Of a DNA stretch of 52,075 nt, positions 19,054-27,969 are shown one piece after another. The DNA comes from Tannerellaceae bacterium. Its GTDB lineage: Bacteria; Bacteroidota; Bacteroidia; Bacteroidales; Tannerellaceae. Made by a program: the position numbers and the translations under genes. The notes under the pieces were generated by a model. The model did no database searches, was not told the DNA's origin, and saw only the letters and a program-made list of their open reading frames with translations. Within the stretch, counting starts at the first letter, position 1; the number at the start of each line of letters is the position of its first letter. The stretch is from the NCBI GenBank assembly GCA_031270665.1, contig JAISXD010000071.1:1-52075 (forward strand). The letters are read 5' to 3'.

Positions 19054-20055
19054 ATGAACTATAAAAAACTGCTAAGTACCACTATAAAAGTATTCCTCCC
19101 TCTTTTACTGGGCCTTTTGCTGCTCTGGTTCCTGTATCGTAAGATGGATTTTAGCGCAATCTGGCTTGTCATAAAAAAAGGCGTCCGGTATGACATTCTT
19201 CTTCTATCGCTGGTTTTCGGCCTGTTCGCCAATATCGTGAGAGGCCTTCGCTGGGGCCTGCTTATCGATTCGATAGGAGAGCGGTTTAAGACGGTGAATG
19301 TAATCTATGCCGTGCTGGGCAATTATGCCGTCAATTATGTACTTCCCCGTGTAGGCGAAGTATGGCGTTGCGGCGTTATTACGAAATATGAGAAAATCCC
19401 TTTTACCAAACTGATCGGGACGCTTTTGATAGACCGTATCGCCGATACCTTTACGGTAGGCCTCCTCACCTGTTTTATTTTTATGTTTAATATATCCTTC
19501 TTCCATAAGTTCTTCGCCCGGAACCCCGAATTGCTGGAAGGTTTACATGAAAATTTCAGTTTGCTCTGGATTATTGCAGGACTCGCTATATTGGTGGTTG
19601 CCATTTGGTTTACCTTCACTCGCTTCGGACATCTTACCCTGATACAAAAAGCGAAAGGAATGTTGCATAATATTCTGGAAGGTATGAAAAGCGTCTGGGT
19701 ACTGAAGAGAAAATTTCTTTTCATCATTCAAACCCTTTTGATCTGGGGCGGTTATTTCCTTTTCTTCTATATTTCCTTTTATGCCTTTGACTTCACGCGC
19801 GATTTAGGCGTAAGGGTTGGCTTAATCGCCTTTACCATGAGCAGTATCGCCGTAGCCGTCCCCATACAGGGAGGCATTGGCCCCTGGCATTTCATGGTAA
19901 TCTCTACATTAATGATTTTTGGCGTAAACGAAAACGATTCTGCCGCCTTCGCCCTTGTAGTACATACCATCCAAACCATCTGGACAGCCCTCTGCGGCCT
20001 TTTCGCCATCATAGCCCTGCCGATAGTCAATAAAGAAAAAACCGTAAGCCGGTAA
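19054..20055 (+). CDS. Flippase-like membrane protein (LPG synthase transmembrane / UPF0104 family)
   Basis: Integral membrane protein of 333 residues with about eight hydrophobic helices. It matches the lysylphosphatidylglycerol-synthase membrane-domain family: LLWFLYRKMDFSAIW near the N-terminus, RGLRWGLL, NYAVNYVLPRVGEVWRC (the conserved N-x-x-LP-R-GE motif) and QGGIGPWHF. Family members are thought to move or modify lipid-linked substrates; the soluble transferase domain of MprF is absent, so a transport or accessory role is likely and the substrate is unknown. Its stop lies one base from the converging leuB stop. Confidence 0.85.
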   Translation: MNYKKLLSTTIKVFLPLLLGLLLLWFLYRKMDFSAIWLVIKKGVRYDILLLSLVFGLFANIVRGLRWGLLIDSIGERFKTVNVIYAVLGNYAVNYVLPRVGEVWRCGVITKYEKIPFTKLIGTLLIDRIADTFTVGLLTCFIFMFNISFFHKFFARNPELLEGLHENFSLLWIIAGLAILVVAIWFTFTRFGHLTLIQKAKGMLHNILEGMKSVWVLKRKFLFIIQTLLIWGGYFLFFYISFYAFDFTRDLGVRVGLIAFTMSSIAVAVPIQGGIGPWHFMVISTLMIFGVNENDSAAFALVVHTIQTIWTALCGLFAIIALPIVNKEKTVSR

Positions 20056-20056
20056 A

Positions 20057-21145
20057 TCAAATGCTTGAGTTGAAGAAATTACGGCTGATATAACCGGCTA
20101 TCCAATCGCCTACTTCGGACGTTTTGGATGCTTTTCCTTCCTGGGAAATGTCTTCGGTTACGATGCCGGCATTCATTGAGGCTGTTACTGCATCGCGAAT
20201 GGCTTTTCCTTCTTCCGTCAGGTTGAAAGCATATTCAAACAGTAGGGCGGCGCTCAGGATTGTTGCTAATGGATTGGCTATGTTTTTGCCTGCCGCTTGC
20301 GGATACGAACCATGAATAGGTTCAAATACGGAGGTGTGTATACCGATGGAAGCAGAAGGTAACATGCCGAGCGAACCGGTGATTACGGATGCTTCGTCTG
20401 TCAGGATATCTCCAAACATATTCTCCGTTACCATTACATCGAAACTTTTCGGCCATTGGATAATGCGCATGGCAGCGTTATCTACAAACATATATTCCGT
20501 TTCCACGTCAGGATATTCTTTTTCGATTTCCTGCACTACCTGCCTCCATAAGCGTGACGTTGCTAATACATTGGCTTTGTCAACAACCGTCACTTTCTTA
20601 CGGCGTTTCCGTGCATAGGTATAAGCCAAACGGACGATTCTGCCGATTTCTTCACGTGTATAGATACATGTATCATAAGCCGTGTCGCCGTCTTCACTTC
20701 TTCCTTGCGGGCGGCCGAAATACATACCTCCTGTTAATTCGCGGATACACATGAAATCGGCTCCGTCTACAAGTTCGGGACGGAGCGGCGATTTATGAAT
20801 CAACGAGGGGAAGGTAGTTACCGGACGGATATTGGCATATAATCCTAACTTTTTCCGCATAGCTAATAATCCCTGTTCCGGGCGTACTTTGGCTGAGGGG
20901 TTGTTGTCGTATTTCGGGTGGCCGATGGCTCCGAAGAATACGGCGTCACTTGCCATACAAAGGGCATGTGTCTCATCCGGATAAGGATTTCCTGTCCGGT
21001 CTATTGCTGTTGCCCCCACCAACGCTTCTTTATAGGTTAAATCATGTCCGTACTTTTTACATACGGCTTTGATGGCCTTCATGCCTTGTTCTATTATTTC
21101 GGGGCCAATGCCATCGCCGGCTAATACTGCTATGTTTATTTTCAT
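20057..21145 (-). CDS. leuB: 3-isopropylmalate dehydrogenase
   Basis: NAD-dependent oxidative decarboxylase of leucine synthesis; the family also acts on methylmalate in the citramalate route to isoleucine. The 362 residues show the N-terminal GDGIGPE, the substrate-binding [12 protein letters not shown] and [13 protein letters not shown], the metal-binding [15 protein letters not shown] and the NAD loop [19 protein letters not shown]. It is the last gene of the leu operon, 20 bases after mgsA, and converges on the flippase-like gene. Confidence 0.97.
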   Translation of the reverse strand: MKINIAVLAGDGIGPEIIEQGMKAIKAVCKKYGHDLTYKEALVGATAIDRTGNPYPDETHALCMASDAVFFGAIGHPKYDNNPSAKVRPEQGLLAMRKKLGLYANIRPVTTFPSLIHKSPLRPELVDGADFMCIRELTGGMYFGRPQGRSEDGDTAYDTCIYTREEIGRIVRLAYTYARKRRKKVTVVDKANVLATSRLWRQVVQEIEKEYPDVETEYMFVDNAAMRIIQWPKSFDVMVTENMFGDILTDEASVITGSLGMLPSASIGIHTSVFEPIHGSYPQAAGKNIANPLATILSAALLFEYAFNLTEEGKAIRDAVTASMNAGIVTEDISQEGKASKTSEVGDWIAGYISRNFFNSSI

Positions 21146-21165
21146 TCTTTGTTTGTTGTGAAATT

Positions 21166-21612
21166 TTAATCTCTGTAGAATTGAATGTATTTAGGTTCGG
21201 ATGGGGTATAATTATCAGCGTCCCAAAGCGAACTTGTAAGCATTAAATCGGCGCTATAACGATTGCAGGCAATAGGGACGTTGTGTACCCGGCATTGACG
21301 AAGCAACATCTGGATATCCGCTTCGTGAGGCTGGGGGTTCAAGTCGTCAATCAGGAAGATTGCCAGATTGATTTCTTTACGTACTACCATTGCTGCAATT
21401 TCAGCATCTCCGCCAAGCGGGCCGGAATGCATTTTGGTGATTTCGGCGTTAATACCTCTGATTCCGAACGCTTCTTCTACCAGCCCTCCTGTCGTACCTG
21501 TGCAAACCAAGTGGTGATGTGATAGAAAATTTGCATTATGTACAGCCCATTCTACCATATCTACTTTGCGCCTGTCGTGCGCTACAAGTGCAATTGTTAA
21601 CTTTTTGTTCAT
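21166..21612 (-). CDS. mgsA: Methylglyoxal synthase
   Basis: Converts dihydroxyacetone phosphate to methylglyoxal, a bypass that releases phosphate. From this start ([19 protein letters not shown]) it has 148 residues, the normal size; the longer frame from 21663 would run into the upstream gene. Conserved features include the phosphate-binding CTGTTGG, the catalytic Asp in [12 protein letters not shown], and [12 protein letters not shown]. It lies between the second leuA-type gene and leuB inside the leu operon, where it has no obvious pathway role. Confidence 0.95.
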   Translation of the reverse strand: MNKKLTIALVAHDRRKVDMVEWAVHNANFLSHHHLVCTGTTGGLVEEAFGIRGINAEITKMHSGPLGGDAEIAAMVVRKEINLAIFLIDDLNPQPHEADIQMLLRQCRVHNVPIACNRYSADLMLTSSLWDADNYTPSEPKYIQFYRD

Positions 21613-21646
21613 ACGCTGTATTTTTTTTGTGGAAGCCGGATAACTC

Positions 21647-23167
21647 CTAACTTCCGGATTCAATCTTATTCAACATTTTAATGGTTGCTTTGATGGCGGC
21701 TTCCGTCTGGTCGCCATCCAGTCCGCGGGTTTTAAAATCAATCCCCGCAAAATTCCAACTGATGATCGTTTGCACGAATGCATCGGTTCGTCCGCCCGGT
21801 GGAATCGATACGGAATAATTGGTCAGCATCGGGAAAGGGCGCCCCAAATCCGTATAAATCATTCGGAGTGCGCGCATAAAGGCGTCATATTGTCCATCCC
21901 CGGAAGCCGATTGTTCGTATGCTTCCCCGTCAATCTCTATTTTCAAGGTAGCTACCGGACGTAAACCCTGCGCCAAAGATAATGAATAATTCAGTATCTT
22001 GATTTTCTGGTCGGCCATTGTTTCCTGATTTAATAAATCACTGATAATATAAGGAAGGTCTTCCTGGGTAACTATCTCTTTTTTGTCTCCCAGCTCGATG
22101 ATGCGTTCCGTTACTTTTCTCATCGTTTCATCATCCATATCAATAATGCCCAACGCTTCCAGGTTTTTGCCGATGTTCGATTTGCCGGATGTTTTTCCTA
22201 AAGCATATTCGCGTACGCGGCCGAAACGTTCGGGAAGCAGGTCATTGTAGTAAAGACCGTTTTTCTTGTCGCCGTCGGCATGTACGCCGGCGCATTGGGT
22301 GAAGACGGATTCTCCTACGATTGGGCGATTAGGCGCTACGCGAATACCGGAAAAACTTTCAACCAGGCGGCTTACTTTATTGATTTTTTCTTCTTTCAGA
22401 TTTGTTCTTTCATGCAACTGATCTTTAATAACGGCCAATACACTGCTAAGAGGAGCATTTCCGGCCCGCTCGCCCAGGCCGTTCACGGTGGTATGGATAC
22501 CTTTTATTCCGGCGCGAACGGCGGAAAATACATTGGCTATTGCCAGGTCATAATCATTGTGTGCATGAAAATCAAACTGTAAATCAGGATAACGTTCCAC
22601 TATTTGTTTACAGTATTCATAGGTATTGAGCGGATTCAGGATACCTAATGTATCCGGTATCATAAATCGCTTGATGGGGAGGTCTTTCAACGTATCAATC
22701 ATGCGGAATACATAATCGGGCGAATCAATCATGCCATTCGACCAGGTTTCCAGATAGAGATTGACGTCTATCCCCATTTGCCGGGCTAAAGATACTTCTT
22801 TCCGTATATCTTCAAAATGCTGTTCCGGACTACGCCTGAGCTGTTCGGCTACATGTTTATAAGAGCCTTTGGCCAGTAAGTTAATAACGCGGCAACCGGC
22901 CTTCTCTATCCAATGAAGCGAAGCGCCTCCATCTACAAAACCCAACACCTCCAGTTTGTGAAGGTGGTTGGAACGTTTGCCCCATTCGGAAACCTTTCTA
23001 ACGCCTTCAAATTCGCCGTCGGATACACGCGCGGAAGCTATTTCAAGCCGGTCTACCCCCAGTTCGTTTACCAGCATTTGCGCTATACTGAGTTTCTCAT
23101 GTGCTGCGAATGAGACGCCCGATGTTTGTTCCCCGTCTCGCAGGGTAGTATCCATTATTTCTATCAT
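21647..23167 (-). CDS. LeuA-like acyltransferase: second 2-isopropylmalate synthase or citramalate synthase
   Basis: DRE-TIM metallolyase of 506 residues, clearly distinct from the operon's first LeuA. It has the metal-binding [16 protein letters not shown], the HxH ligands in [15 protein letters not shown], the conserved [15 protein letters not shown], and a C-terminal LeuA-type dimer/allosteric domain (about 380-500) with [12 protein letters not shown]. Homologues condense acetyl-CoA with 2-ketoisovalerate (LeuA) or pyruvate (CimA). As the operon already has leuA, I suspect citramalate synthase feeding 2-ketobutyrate through LeuCDB towards isoleucine, but sequence inspection cannot settle the substrate. 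Its start overlaps the leuD stop (ATGA). Confidence 0.88.
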   Translation of the reverse strand: MIEIMDTTLRDGEQTSGVSFAAHEKLSIAQMLVNELGVDRLEIASARVSDGEFEGVRKVSEWGKRSNHLHKLEVLGFVDGGASLHWIEKAGCRVINLLAKGSYKHVAEQLRRSPEQHFEDIRKEVSLARQMGIDVNLYLETWSNGMIDSPDYVFRMIDTLKDLPIKRFMIPDTLGILNPLNTYEYCKQIVERYPDLQFDFHAHNDYDLAIANVFSAVRAGIKGIHTTVNGLGERAGNAPLSSVLAVIKDQLHERTNLKEEKINKVSRLVESFSGIRVAPNRPIVGESVFTQCAGVHADGDKKNGLYYNDLLPERFGRVREYALGKTSGKSNIGKNLEALGIIDMDDETMRKVTERIIELGDKKEIVTQEDLPYIISDLLNQETMADQKIKILNYSLSLAQGLRPVATLKIEIDGEAYEQSASGDGQYDAFMRALRMIYTDLGRPFPMLTNYSVSIPPGGRTDAFVQTIISWNFAGIDFKTRGLDGDQTEAAIKATIKMLNKIESGS

Positions 23168-23754
23168 AGCTGCGCTTTTTCGTATTCCTCTATTTTGGAT
23201 TTATTCGCTAACAGATAATCAATATCATCCAAGCCATTTACCAGGCAATTCTTCTTGTACGGATTGATTTCAAAAGAGGCTGTACGATGTGTCTCATTGT
23301 TCGTAATGGTTTGATTCGGGAGGTCGATCGTTACGGTTGTTGCCGGGTTTTTCTCCAATGAGGCGAATAATTCAGCCAGGAACTCCGGCGAAACGACTAC
23401 CGGCAGAAGGCCGTTGTTCATGGAGTTATTTTTAAATATATCGGCAAAGAAGCTGCTTACCACAGCTCTGAAACCATAGCTGGCGATAGCCCATGCGGCA
23501 TGTTCGCGGCTGCTTCCGCTACCGAAATTCTTACCGGCAACCAATATATGGCCCTTATACGTGTTCTGGTTCAGTACGAAATCAGGATTGGGAATATCCT
23601 CTTTGTCGTATCGCCAGTCGCGGAACAGCTTGTTGCCAAAACCTTCCTTGGTAGTTGCCTTTAAGAAACGGGCCGGTATAATTTGGTCTGTATCTACATT
23701 CTCTAAGGGAAGGGGTACACAGGTGGATGTAAGCAGGGTGAATTTTTCTTTCAT
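23164..23754 (-). CDS. leuD: 3-isopropylmalate dehydratase, small subunit
   Basis: Small swivelling subunit of isopropylmalate isomerase, which partners LeuC encoded immediately upstream. The 196 residues include the family motifs [30 protein letters not shown] and [17 protein letters not shown]. It starts 26 bases after leuC and its stop overlaps the next start, so subunits and the following synthase are likely made together. Confidence 0.97.
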   Translation of the reverse strand: MKEKFTLLTSTCVPLPLENVDTDQIIPARFLKATTKEGFGNKLFRDWRYDKEDIPNPDFVLNQNTYKGHILVAGKNFGSGSSREHAAWAIASYGFRAVVSSFFADIFKNNSMNNGLLPVVVSPEFLAELFASLEKNPATTVTIDLPNQTITNNETHRTASFEINPYKKNCLVNGLDDIDYLLANKSKIEEYEKAQL

Positions 23755-23780
23755 GAGAAATTTGTATTATTAATCATTTA

Positions 23781-25181
23781 TTATTCGTTCAATAAGTCTC
23801 TCGGGTCGGTGATAACGCCTGTTACGGCGGCGGCGGCGGCAACTAACGGGCCTGCTAAAATGGTTCGCGCGCCGGGTCCCTGGCGCCCTTCAAAATTACG
23901 GTTGGAAGTAGATACGGCATACTTGCCCGCCGGAACCTTATCATCATTCATCGCCAGGCAAGCGGAACAACCCGGTTGGCGTAATTGGAAGCCTGCTTCC
24001 GTCAGGATTTTATCGATGCCTTCCGCCTTTATTTGCTTTTCTACCATCCAACTGCCGGGAACGAGCCAGGCCGTTACATGGGCTGCCTTTTTCTTTCCTT
24101 CCACAAGGGAAGCGAATGCCCGGAAATCTTCAATCCGCCCATTGGTACAACTACCCAGAAATACATAATCGATTTTCTTCCCTTTCATTGAATCTCCCGG
24201 TTGGAATCCCATATAATCAAGCGCTTTGCTGAAGGATATACGGCCTGTTTCATCTATGCTTTCAAGGGTGGGGATTTGTTCACGGATACCTAAGCCCATG
24301 CCCGGATTCGTACCGTATGTTACCATTGGTTCAATATCTTCGGCATGGAATACAACTTCTTTGTCGAATACCGCATTATCGTCGCTATGCAACGTTTTCC
24401 AATAAGCAACCGCCCTCTCCCAGGCCTTTCCGCGAGGGGCAAACTCACGGCCTTTCAGGTAATCAATGGTTACCTGGTCGGGGGCAATCATTCCACCCCG
24501 GGCGCCCATTTCTATGGAAAGATTGCAGATGGTAAGGCGGTCTTCCATCGTTGTATGGCGGATCGCCTCTCCTGCATACTCTACGAAATACCCGGTAGCC
24601 CCTCCTGTTGTCATCTTGCGTATGATATAGAGCGCTATATCTTTGGCCGTTACGCCCGGTTTCCGCTTTCCGTCAATCGTGATACGCATGTTTTTGGGTT
24701 TCCGTTGCATAAGGCATTGCGTGGCAAGCGTCATTTCTACTTCGCTGGTTCCAATACCAAAAGCAATTGCTCCCAAAGCGCCATGTGTAGAGGTATGCGA
24801 GTCACCGCAGACCAATGTCATGCCCGGTTGGGTAAGCCCGTTTTCCGGCCCTACTACATGGATGATACCGTTTTTCGGATGTCGTAACCCATAATACGTT
24901 AAGCCGAAATCTTTGGCATGCTGTTCCAATGTATCGACCTGTTTTTTAGAAACAGGATCTTCAATCGGCCTGTCTTGATTTAATGTAGGGATATTATGAT
25001 CGGGAATACAGGTAACTCTTTCCGGGCGGAAAGGCTTCAATCCTCTCTCTTTCAGCCCGGCGAAAGCTTGCGGACTGGTTACTTCATGACAATAGAGGCG
25101 GTCTATATAAAGTTGGATTGTACCGTCGGACAACGTATCTACAACATGTTTTTCCCAGATTTTGTCGAATAAAGTCTTCAT
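23781..25181 (-). CDS. leuC: 3-isopropylmalate dehydratase, large subunit
   Basis: Iron-sulfur catalytic subunit of isopropylmalate isomerase, 466 residues. The 4Fe-4S ligands are in [15 protein letters not shown] and [10 protein letters not shown]; other family motifs include [31 protein letters not shown] and [19 protein letters not shown]. With LeuD it interconverts 2- and 3-isopropylmalate, and in some bacteria also citramalate and methylmalate. It follows leuA by 45 bases. Confidence 0.97.
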   Translation of the reverse strand: MKTLFDKIWEKHVVDTLSDGTIQLYIDRLYCHEVTSPQAFAGLKERGLKPFRPERVTCIPDHNIPTLNQDRPIEDPVSKKQVDTLEQHAKDFGLTYYGLRHPKNGIIHVVGPENGLTQPGMTLVCGDSHTSTHGALGAIAFGIGTSEVEMTLATQCLMQRKPKNMRITIDGKRKPGVTAKDIALYIIRKMTTGGATGYFVEYAGEAIRHTTMEDRLTICNLSIEMGARGGMIAPDQVTIDYLKGREFAPRGKAWERAVAYWKTLHSDDNAVFDKEVVFHAEDIEPMVTYGTNPGMGLGIREQIPTLESIDETGRISFSKALDYMGFQPGDSMKGKKIDYVFLGSCTNGRIEDFRAFASLVEGKKKAAHVTAWLVPGSWMVEKQIKAEGIDKILTEAGFQLRQPGCSACLAMNDDKVPAGKYAVSTSNRNFEGRQGPGARTILAGPLVAAAAAVTGVITDPRDLLNE

Positions 25182-25226
25182 TTTCTTACTTATTAATTAT
25201 GGATTATAACTTACGACTTATACAAC

Positions 25227-26726
25227 TTACACAATAAATTTATTTATCGCATCTACAAACGCTTCTACGGAGGCGGCTACAATGTCGGTATTGGCTGAAA
25301 AGCCGTAATACATATTGCCTTTGTATTCTACCTGCATATGTACTTTTCCGGTATCATCACTACCTTTGCTGAGCGCTTGAATCAGAAATTCCTGTATCGT
25401 CATATCGCTGTTGCTGATGGCTTTCTTTACGGCTTTAATACCTGCATCTACCGGACCGTTACCGGCGGCGGCTTCACAACGCCTTACGCCGGAAAGGTTC
25501 AGGCAAATGCTCGCCATAGGTTGTAGGCCAATACCGCTCGTTACCTGTAAATGCTCTAATTTGATGCGATGCATTTCGGTGCGGTCTTTCCCTACAAGCA
25601 TCAATACGTCATCATCATTGATGTCTTTTTTGCGGTCGGCCAATTTTAGAAACTCGGCATATACCTTATCCAACTTGTCTTGTTCCAAATCTACGCCCAG
25701 GATATGCAGGCGATGTTTTAAGGCAGCTCGCCCGCTACGGGCCGTCAATACAATCGCATTATCGTCGATGCCTACGTCTTTCGGATCGATGATTTCGTAA
25801 CTTTCGCGGTTTTTCAGTACCCCATCCTGATGGATACCCGAAGAATGAGCGAAAGCGTTACGCCCTACAATGGCCTTGTTGGGTTGGATCGGCATATTCA
25901 TCAGGCTGGATACCATCCGGCTGACGTCGTATATCTTCCGGCTGTTAATATTTGTTACAATATCTGCGCTTTTATGGCTTTTGAAAATCATGGCTACTTC
26001 TTCCAATGACGTATTCCCGGCCCTTTCGCCGATACCATTAATCGTTACTTCTACCTGCCGGGCGCCGTTTAATACGCCCTGAACCGTATTGGCCGTAGCC
26101 ATCCCCAGGTCGTTATGGCAATGCGTGGAGATGACTACCTTGTCAATATCCTTTACGTTATTCACTAAATAGTTGATTTTCGCCCCGTATTCATCGGGGA
26201 GGCAATAACCGGTGGTATCGGGTATATTTACCACAGTGGCTCCCGCCTTGATAACGGCTTCAATCACTCTCGCTAAATAAACATTGTCGGCGCGGCCTGC
26301 ATCTTCGGCGTAAAACTCTACATCTTCCACAAACCGTTTGGCATATTTCACACAGGCAATCGCACGTTCAAGTATCTCATCCTGTGTAGCGTTAAATTTA
26401 TACCTGATATGATAATCCGACACGCCGATACCTGTATGGATACGCCCTTTTTTCGCATACCTGAGCGCCTCGGCAGCAACTTCAATATCTTTCTCTACGG
26501 CACGTGTCAACGCACAAATAACTGGCCAGGTAACTGCCTTTGAAATCTCAACCACACTGTTGAAATCCCCGGGACTTGATATGGGAAAACCGGCTTCAAT
26601 CACATCCACACCCAACCCTTCAAGCGTCTTGGCTACTTCAATCTTTTCAATACTATTCAATTGACACCCCGGTACCTGTTCGCCATCCCTCAGGGTAGTG
26701 TCGAAAATAAACAATCTGTCCGCCAT
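25227..26726 (-). CDS. leuA: 2-isopropylmalate synthase
   Basis: First committed enzyme of leucine synthesis, condensing acetyl-CoA with 2-ketoisovalerate. The 499 residues have the metal site [15 protein letters not shown], the ligand-bearing [34 protein letters not shown], and a C-terminal regulatory domain (about 385-499) expected to bind leucine. The start ([17 protein letters not shown]) is typical. It is the first structural gene of the operon and lies directly behind a leader peptide and attenuator, so it is probably controlled both by transcription attenuation and by feedback inhibition. Confidence 0.97.
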   Translation of the reverse strand: MADRLFIFDTTLRDGEQVPGCQLNSIEKIEVAKTLEGLGVDVIEAGFPISSPGDFNSVVEISKAVTWPVICALTRAVEKDIEVAAEALRYAKKGRIHTGIGVSDYHIRYKFNATQDEILERAIACVKYAKRFVEDVEFYAEDAGRADNVYLARVIEAVIKAGATVVNIPDTTGYCLPDEYGAKINYLVNNVKDIDKVVISTHCHNDLGMATANTVQGVLNGARQVEVTINGIGERAGNTSLEEVAMIFKSHKSADIVTNINSRKIYDVSRMVSSLMNMPIQPNKAIVGRNAFAHSSGIHQDGVLKNRESYEIIDPKDVGIDDNAIVLTARSGRAALKHRLHILGVDLEQDKLDKVYAEFLKLADRKKDINDDDVLMLVGKDRTEMHRIKLEHLQVTSGIGLQPMASICLNLSGVRRCEAAAGNGPVDAGIKAVKKAISNSDMTIQEFLIQALSKGSDDTGKVHMQVEYKGNMYYGFSANTDIVAASVEAFVDAINKFIV

Positions 26727-26764
26727 TTCTTTTTTTTCTTATATTTTGTATTGTTTTACCCCAT

Positions 26765-26800
26765 AAAAAAAGCCCCTCTCACCAGGAAGTGAGAGAGGCT
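26765..26800 (-). terminator. Attenuator terminator hairpin of the leu operon
   Basis: On the minus strand AGCCTCTCTCAC pairs with GTGAGAGGGGCT across a six-base loop (12 pairs, one G-U), followed by seven T: a strong intrinsic terminator 40 bases before leuA. Part of its left arm (CTCACTTCC, 26785-26793 in minus sense) can instead pair perfectly with GGAAGTGAG at 26838-26846, which overlaps the end of the leader peptide. The two structures exclude each other, as expected of ribosome-mediated attenuation. Confidence 0.9.
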
Positions 26801-26838
26801 CTTCGTATATTCTTTATTGTTTACACAACACAACAGTC

Positions 26839-26904
26839 TCACTTCCCATCCTGCTCCCAGAGTAGAATAATAGAAATAATGAGATTATTTGCTATGTTTT
26901 GCAT
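26839..26904 (-). CDS. leuL: Leader peptide of the leu operon attenuator
   Basis: A 21-residue reading frame begins with ATG at 26904 and ends with TGA at 26839. Its centre, NLIISIILLW, packs five Ile and three Leu codons into a very short peptide. The last codons (GGG AAG TGA) lie in the strand that would form the antiterminator. A ribosome stalled on Ile/Leu codons would leave that strand free to pair with the terminator arm and allow readthrough; a ribosome reaching the stop would cover it and let the terminator form. The leuL name is by analogy; the gene is too small for standard gene finders. Confidence 0.85.
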   Translation of the reverse strand: MQNIANNLIISIILLWEQDGK

Positions 26905-26927
26905 TTCCGCGTATTTATTTAACGGCG

Positions 26928-26958
26928 CAAATATACACCCTTTTTTGTAAGCGCCAAA
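26928..26958 (-). promoter_or_regulatory. Promoter of the leu operon
   Basis: TTTG (26955-26958) and TATATTTG (26928-26935) are separated by 19 bp on the minus strand, a full match to the Bacteroidetes primary-sigma consensus. Transcription should begin near 26921, about 17 bases before the leader peptide and 195 bases before leuA. Confidence 0.8.
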
Positions 26959-27611
26959 CAGAATGTGCTATTTTTGTGTAAAGTTATTTTAGTTATCTCT
27001 CTAACGAGGGTTTCTGTCATTTTGCTATTTTTTGACATTTTGTTATTTTACCTCCTTCCTGTATTGCTTATTTGCGGCCCCGGATGGGCTACTTTCCAAA
27101 AACACGCCGCATTTTGTGGTTGTATTTTGGCGAAATGATATAAAAAGAGGGATTATGTCAGCCATATGATCCTAAATAAGCCGGTGTGCCTGCAAAGAGA
27201 AGAATAAACCATCTGTCTGGTATCTGTTTGTGTAATGGAAACGACAGGTGAAAATAGTTGTTTTAGCGTTATTGCGGGTTTTTAAGAGCGGTTTCTGTGG
27301 CTGTTTATGGGGTGTTAAATTTTCCTGTATGATCTCTTGGGGAAGAGAATACGATGTTTCCGGCAAACCATCGTAAAGTTTTGCCGAAAGCATAATAATC
27401 CTTTCCTCAAGCCTCCGTAATGTTTTCCCGGATCTTTGCGTAAGATAGCCCGTTAACGGCTCCTTTGATTATGAAAACTTTCGGAAGCGCTCTGCCGGTT
27501 TCCACCTGTCCGTTCAAAATGCCGTTAGCCCAAAAGGTAAATTACTTAAAATATGTCAGGGAATAAGCCCGGAGAGAATCATATTGTAAACCGGCATAAC
27601 GCTCTTCCTTG
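26959..27611. other. Gene-free stretch with decayed coding traces
   Basis: I see no intact gene. On the minus strand about 27417-27548 an open frame reads like protein (ILNGQVETGRALPKVF, then KGAVNGLSYAKIRENITEA) but is bounded by stops with no start, and I do not recognise it. Near 27010-27050 there is a short T-rich imperfect tandem (TTTTGCTATTTTTTGACA, TTTTGTTATTTT). Together with the transposase remnant next to it, this looks like gene debris. Confidence 0.5.
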
Positions 27612-27875
27612 GTACGATACACGATAAAATTAACAAAGCAAGAAGTCGAAGAATTGGAAGCAATAGTAAATAAAGGTTCCCATAGACCGGGTTAAGAAAC
27701 GATTTATTGAAGAAGGTTTTGAGGCTATACTGGAGCATCATCCGACCAATCGTGTAAATGAGGGGAAAACGATGGTGAAATAGAGGCTAAATTGCTGGCT
27801 TTATGTTACAGCAATCCTCCGGGTGGAGAATTTGTAACTCACATGGGAAATGTCCTGGATGTATTCCAGTGGTAA
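27612..27875 (+). mobile_element. Degraded IS630-family transposase remnant
   Basis: Conceptual translation across three breaks gives family-like pieces: RYTIKLTKQEVEELEAIV and NKGSH, then after an internal deletion DRVKKRFIEEGFEAILEHH and PTNRVNEGK, then in another frame DGEIEAKLLALCYSNPPGG, and finally EFVTHMGNVLDVFQW before a stop. These correspond in order to the N-terminal helix-turn-helix half of Bacteroidetes IS630-type transposases, with much of the protein missing. The DDE catalytic part is absent. Terminal inverted repeats are not identified. It lies at the 3' edge of the AT-rich peptide/receptor cluster. Confidence 0.75.
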
Positions 27876-27957
27876 GTTTAGGCTTTTTGGGGAAGTTGAC
27901 ATTTATGTCTGAAAAAAACTCATTCAGAATACCCCACTGATGCGATAGTTCGTTCAT
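27787..27957 (-). pseudogene. Possible 5' stub of a gene truncated by the IS remnant
   Basis: A minus-strand frame starts with ATG at 27957, 12 bases after the stop of the TonB receptor gene, and reads MNELSHQWGILNEFFSDINV then NFPKKPKL. From about residue 28 on it runs antisense to the transposase remnant and is not meaningful. It may be the beginning of a sixth gene in the cluster, cut off by the insertion. I do not recognise it, and the whole frame could be chance. Confidence 0.3.
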
Positions 27958-27969
27958 ATCTTTGTTTTT

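Noticed and set aside
27172-27393. A 73-residue minus-strand frame in the stretch between leuA and the IS remnant
   Set aside because: No recognisable motif, low-complexity polar composition, no promoter, and it lies in decayed DNA; described only as part of the gene-free stretch.
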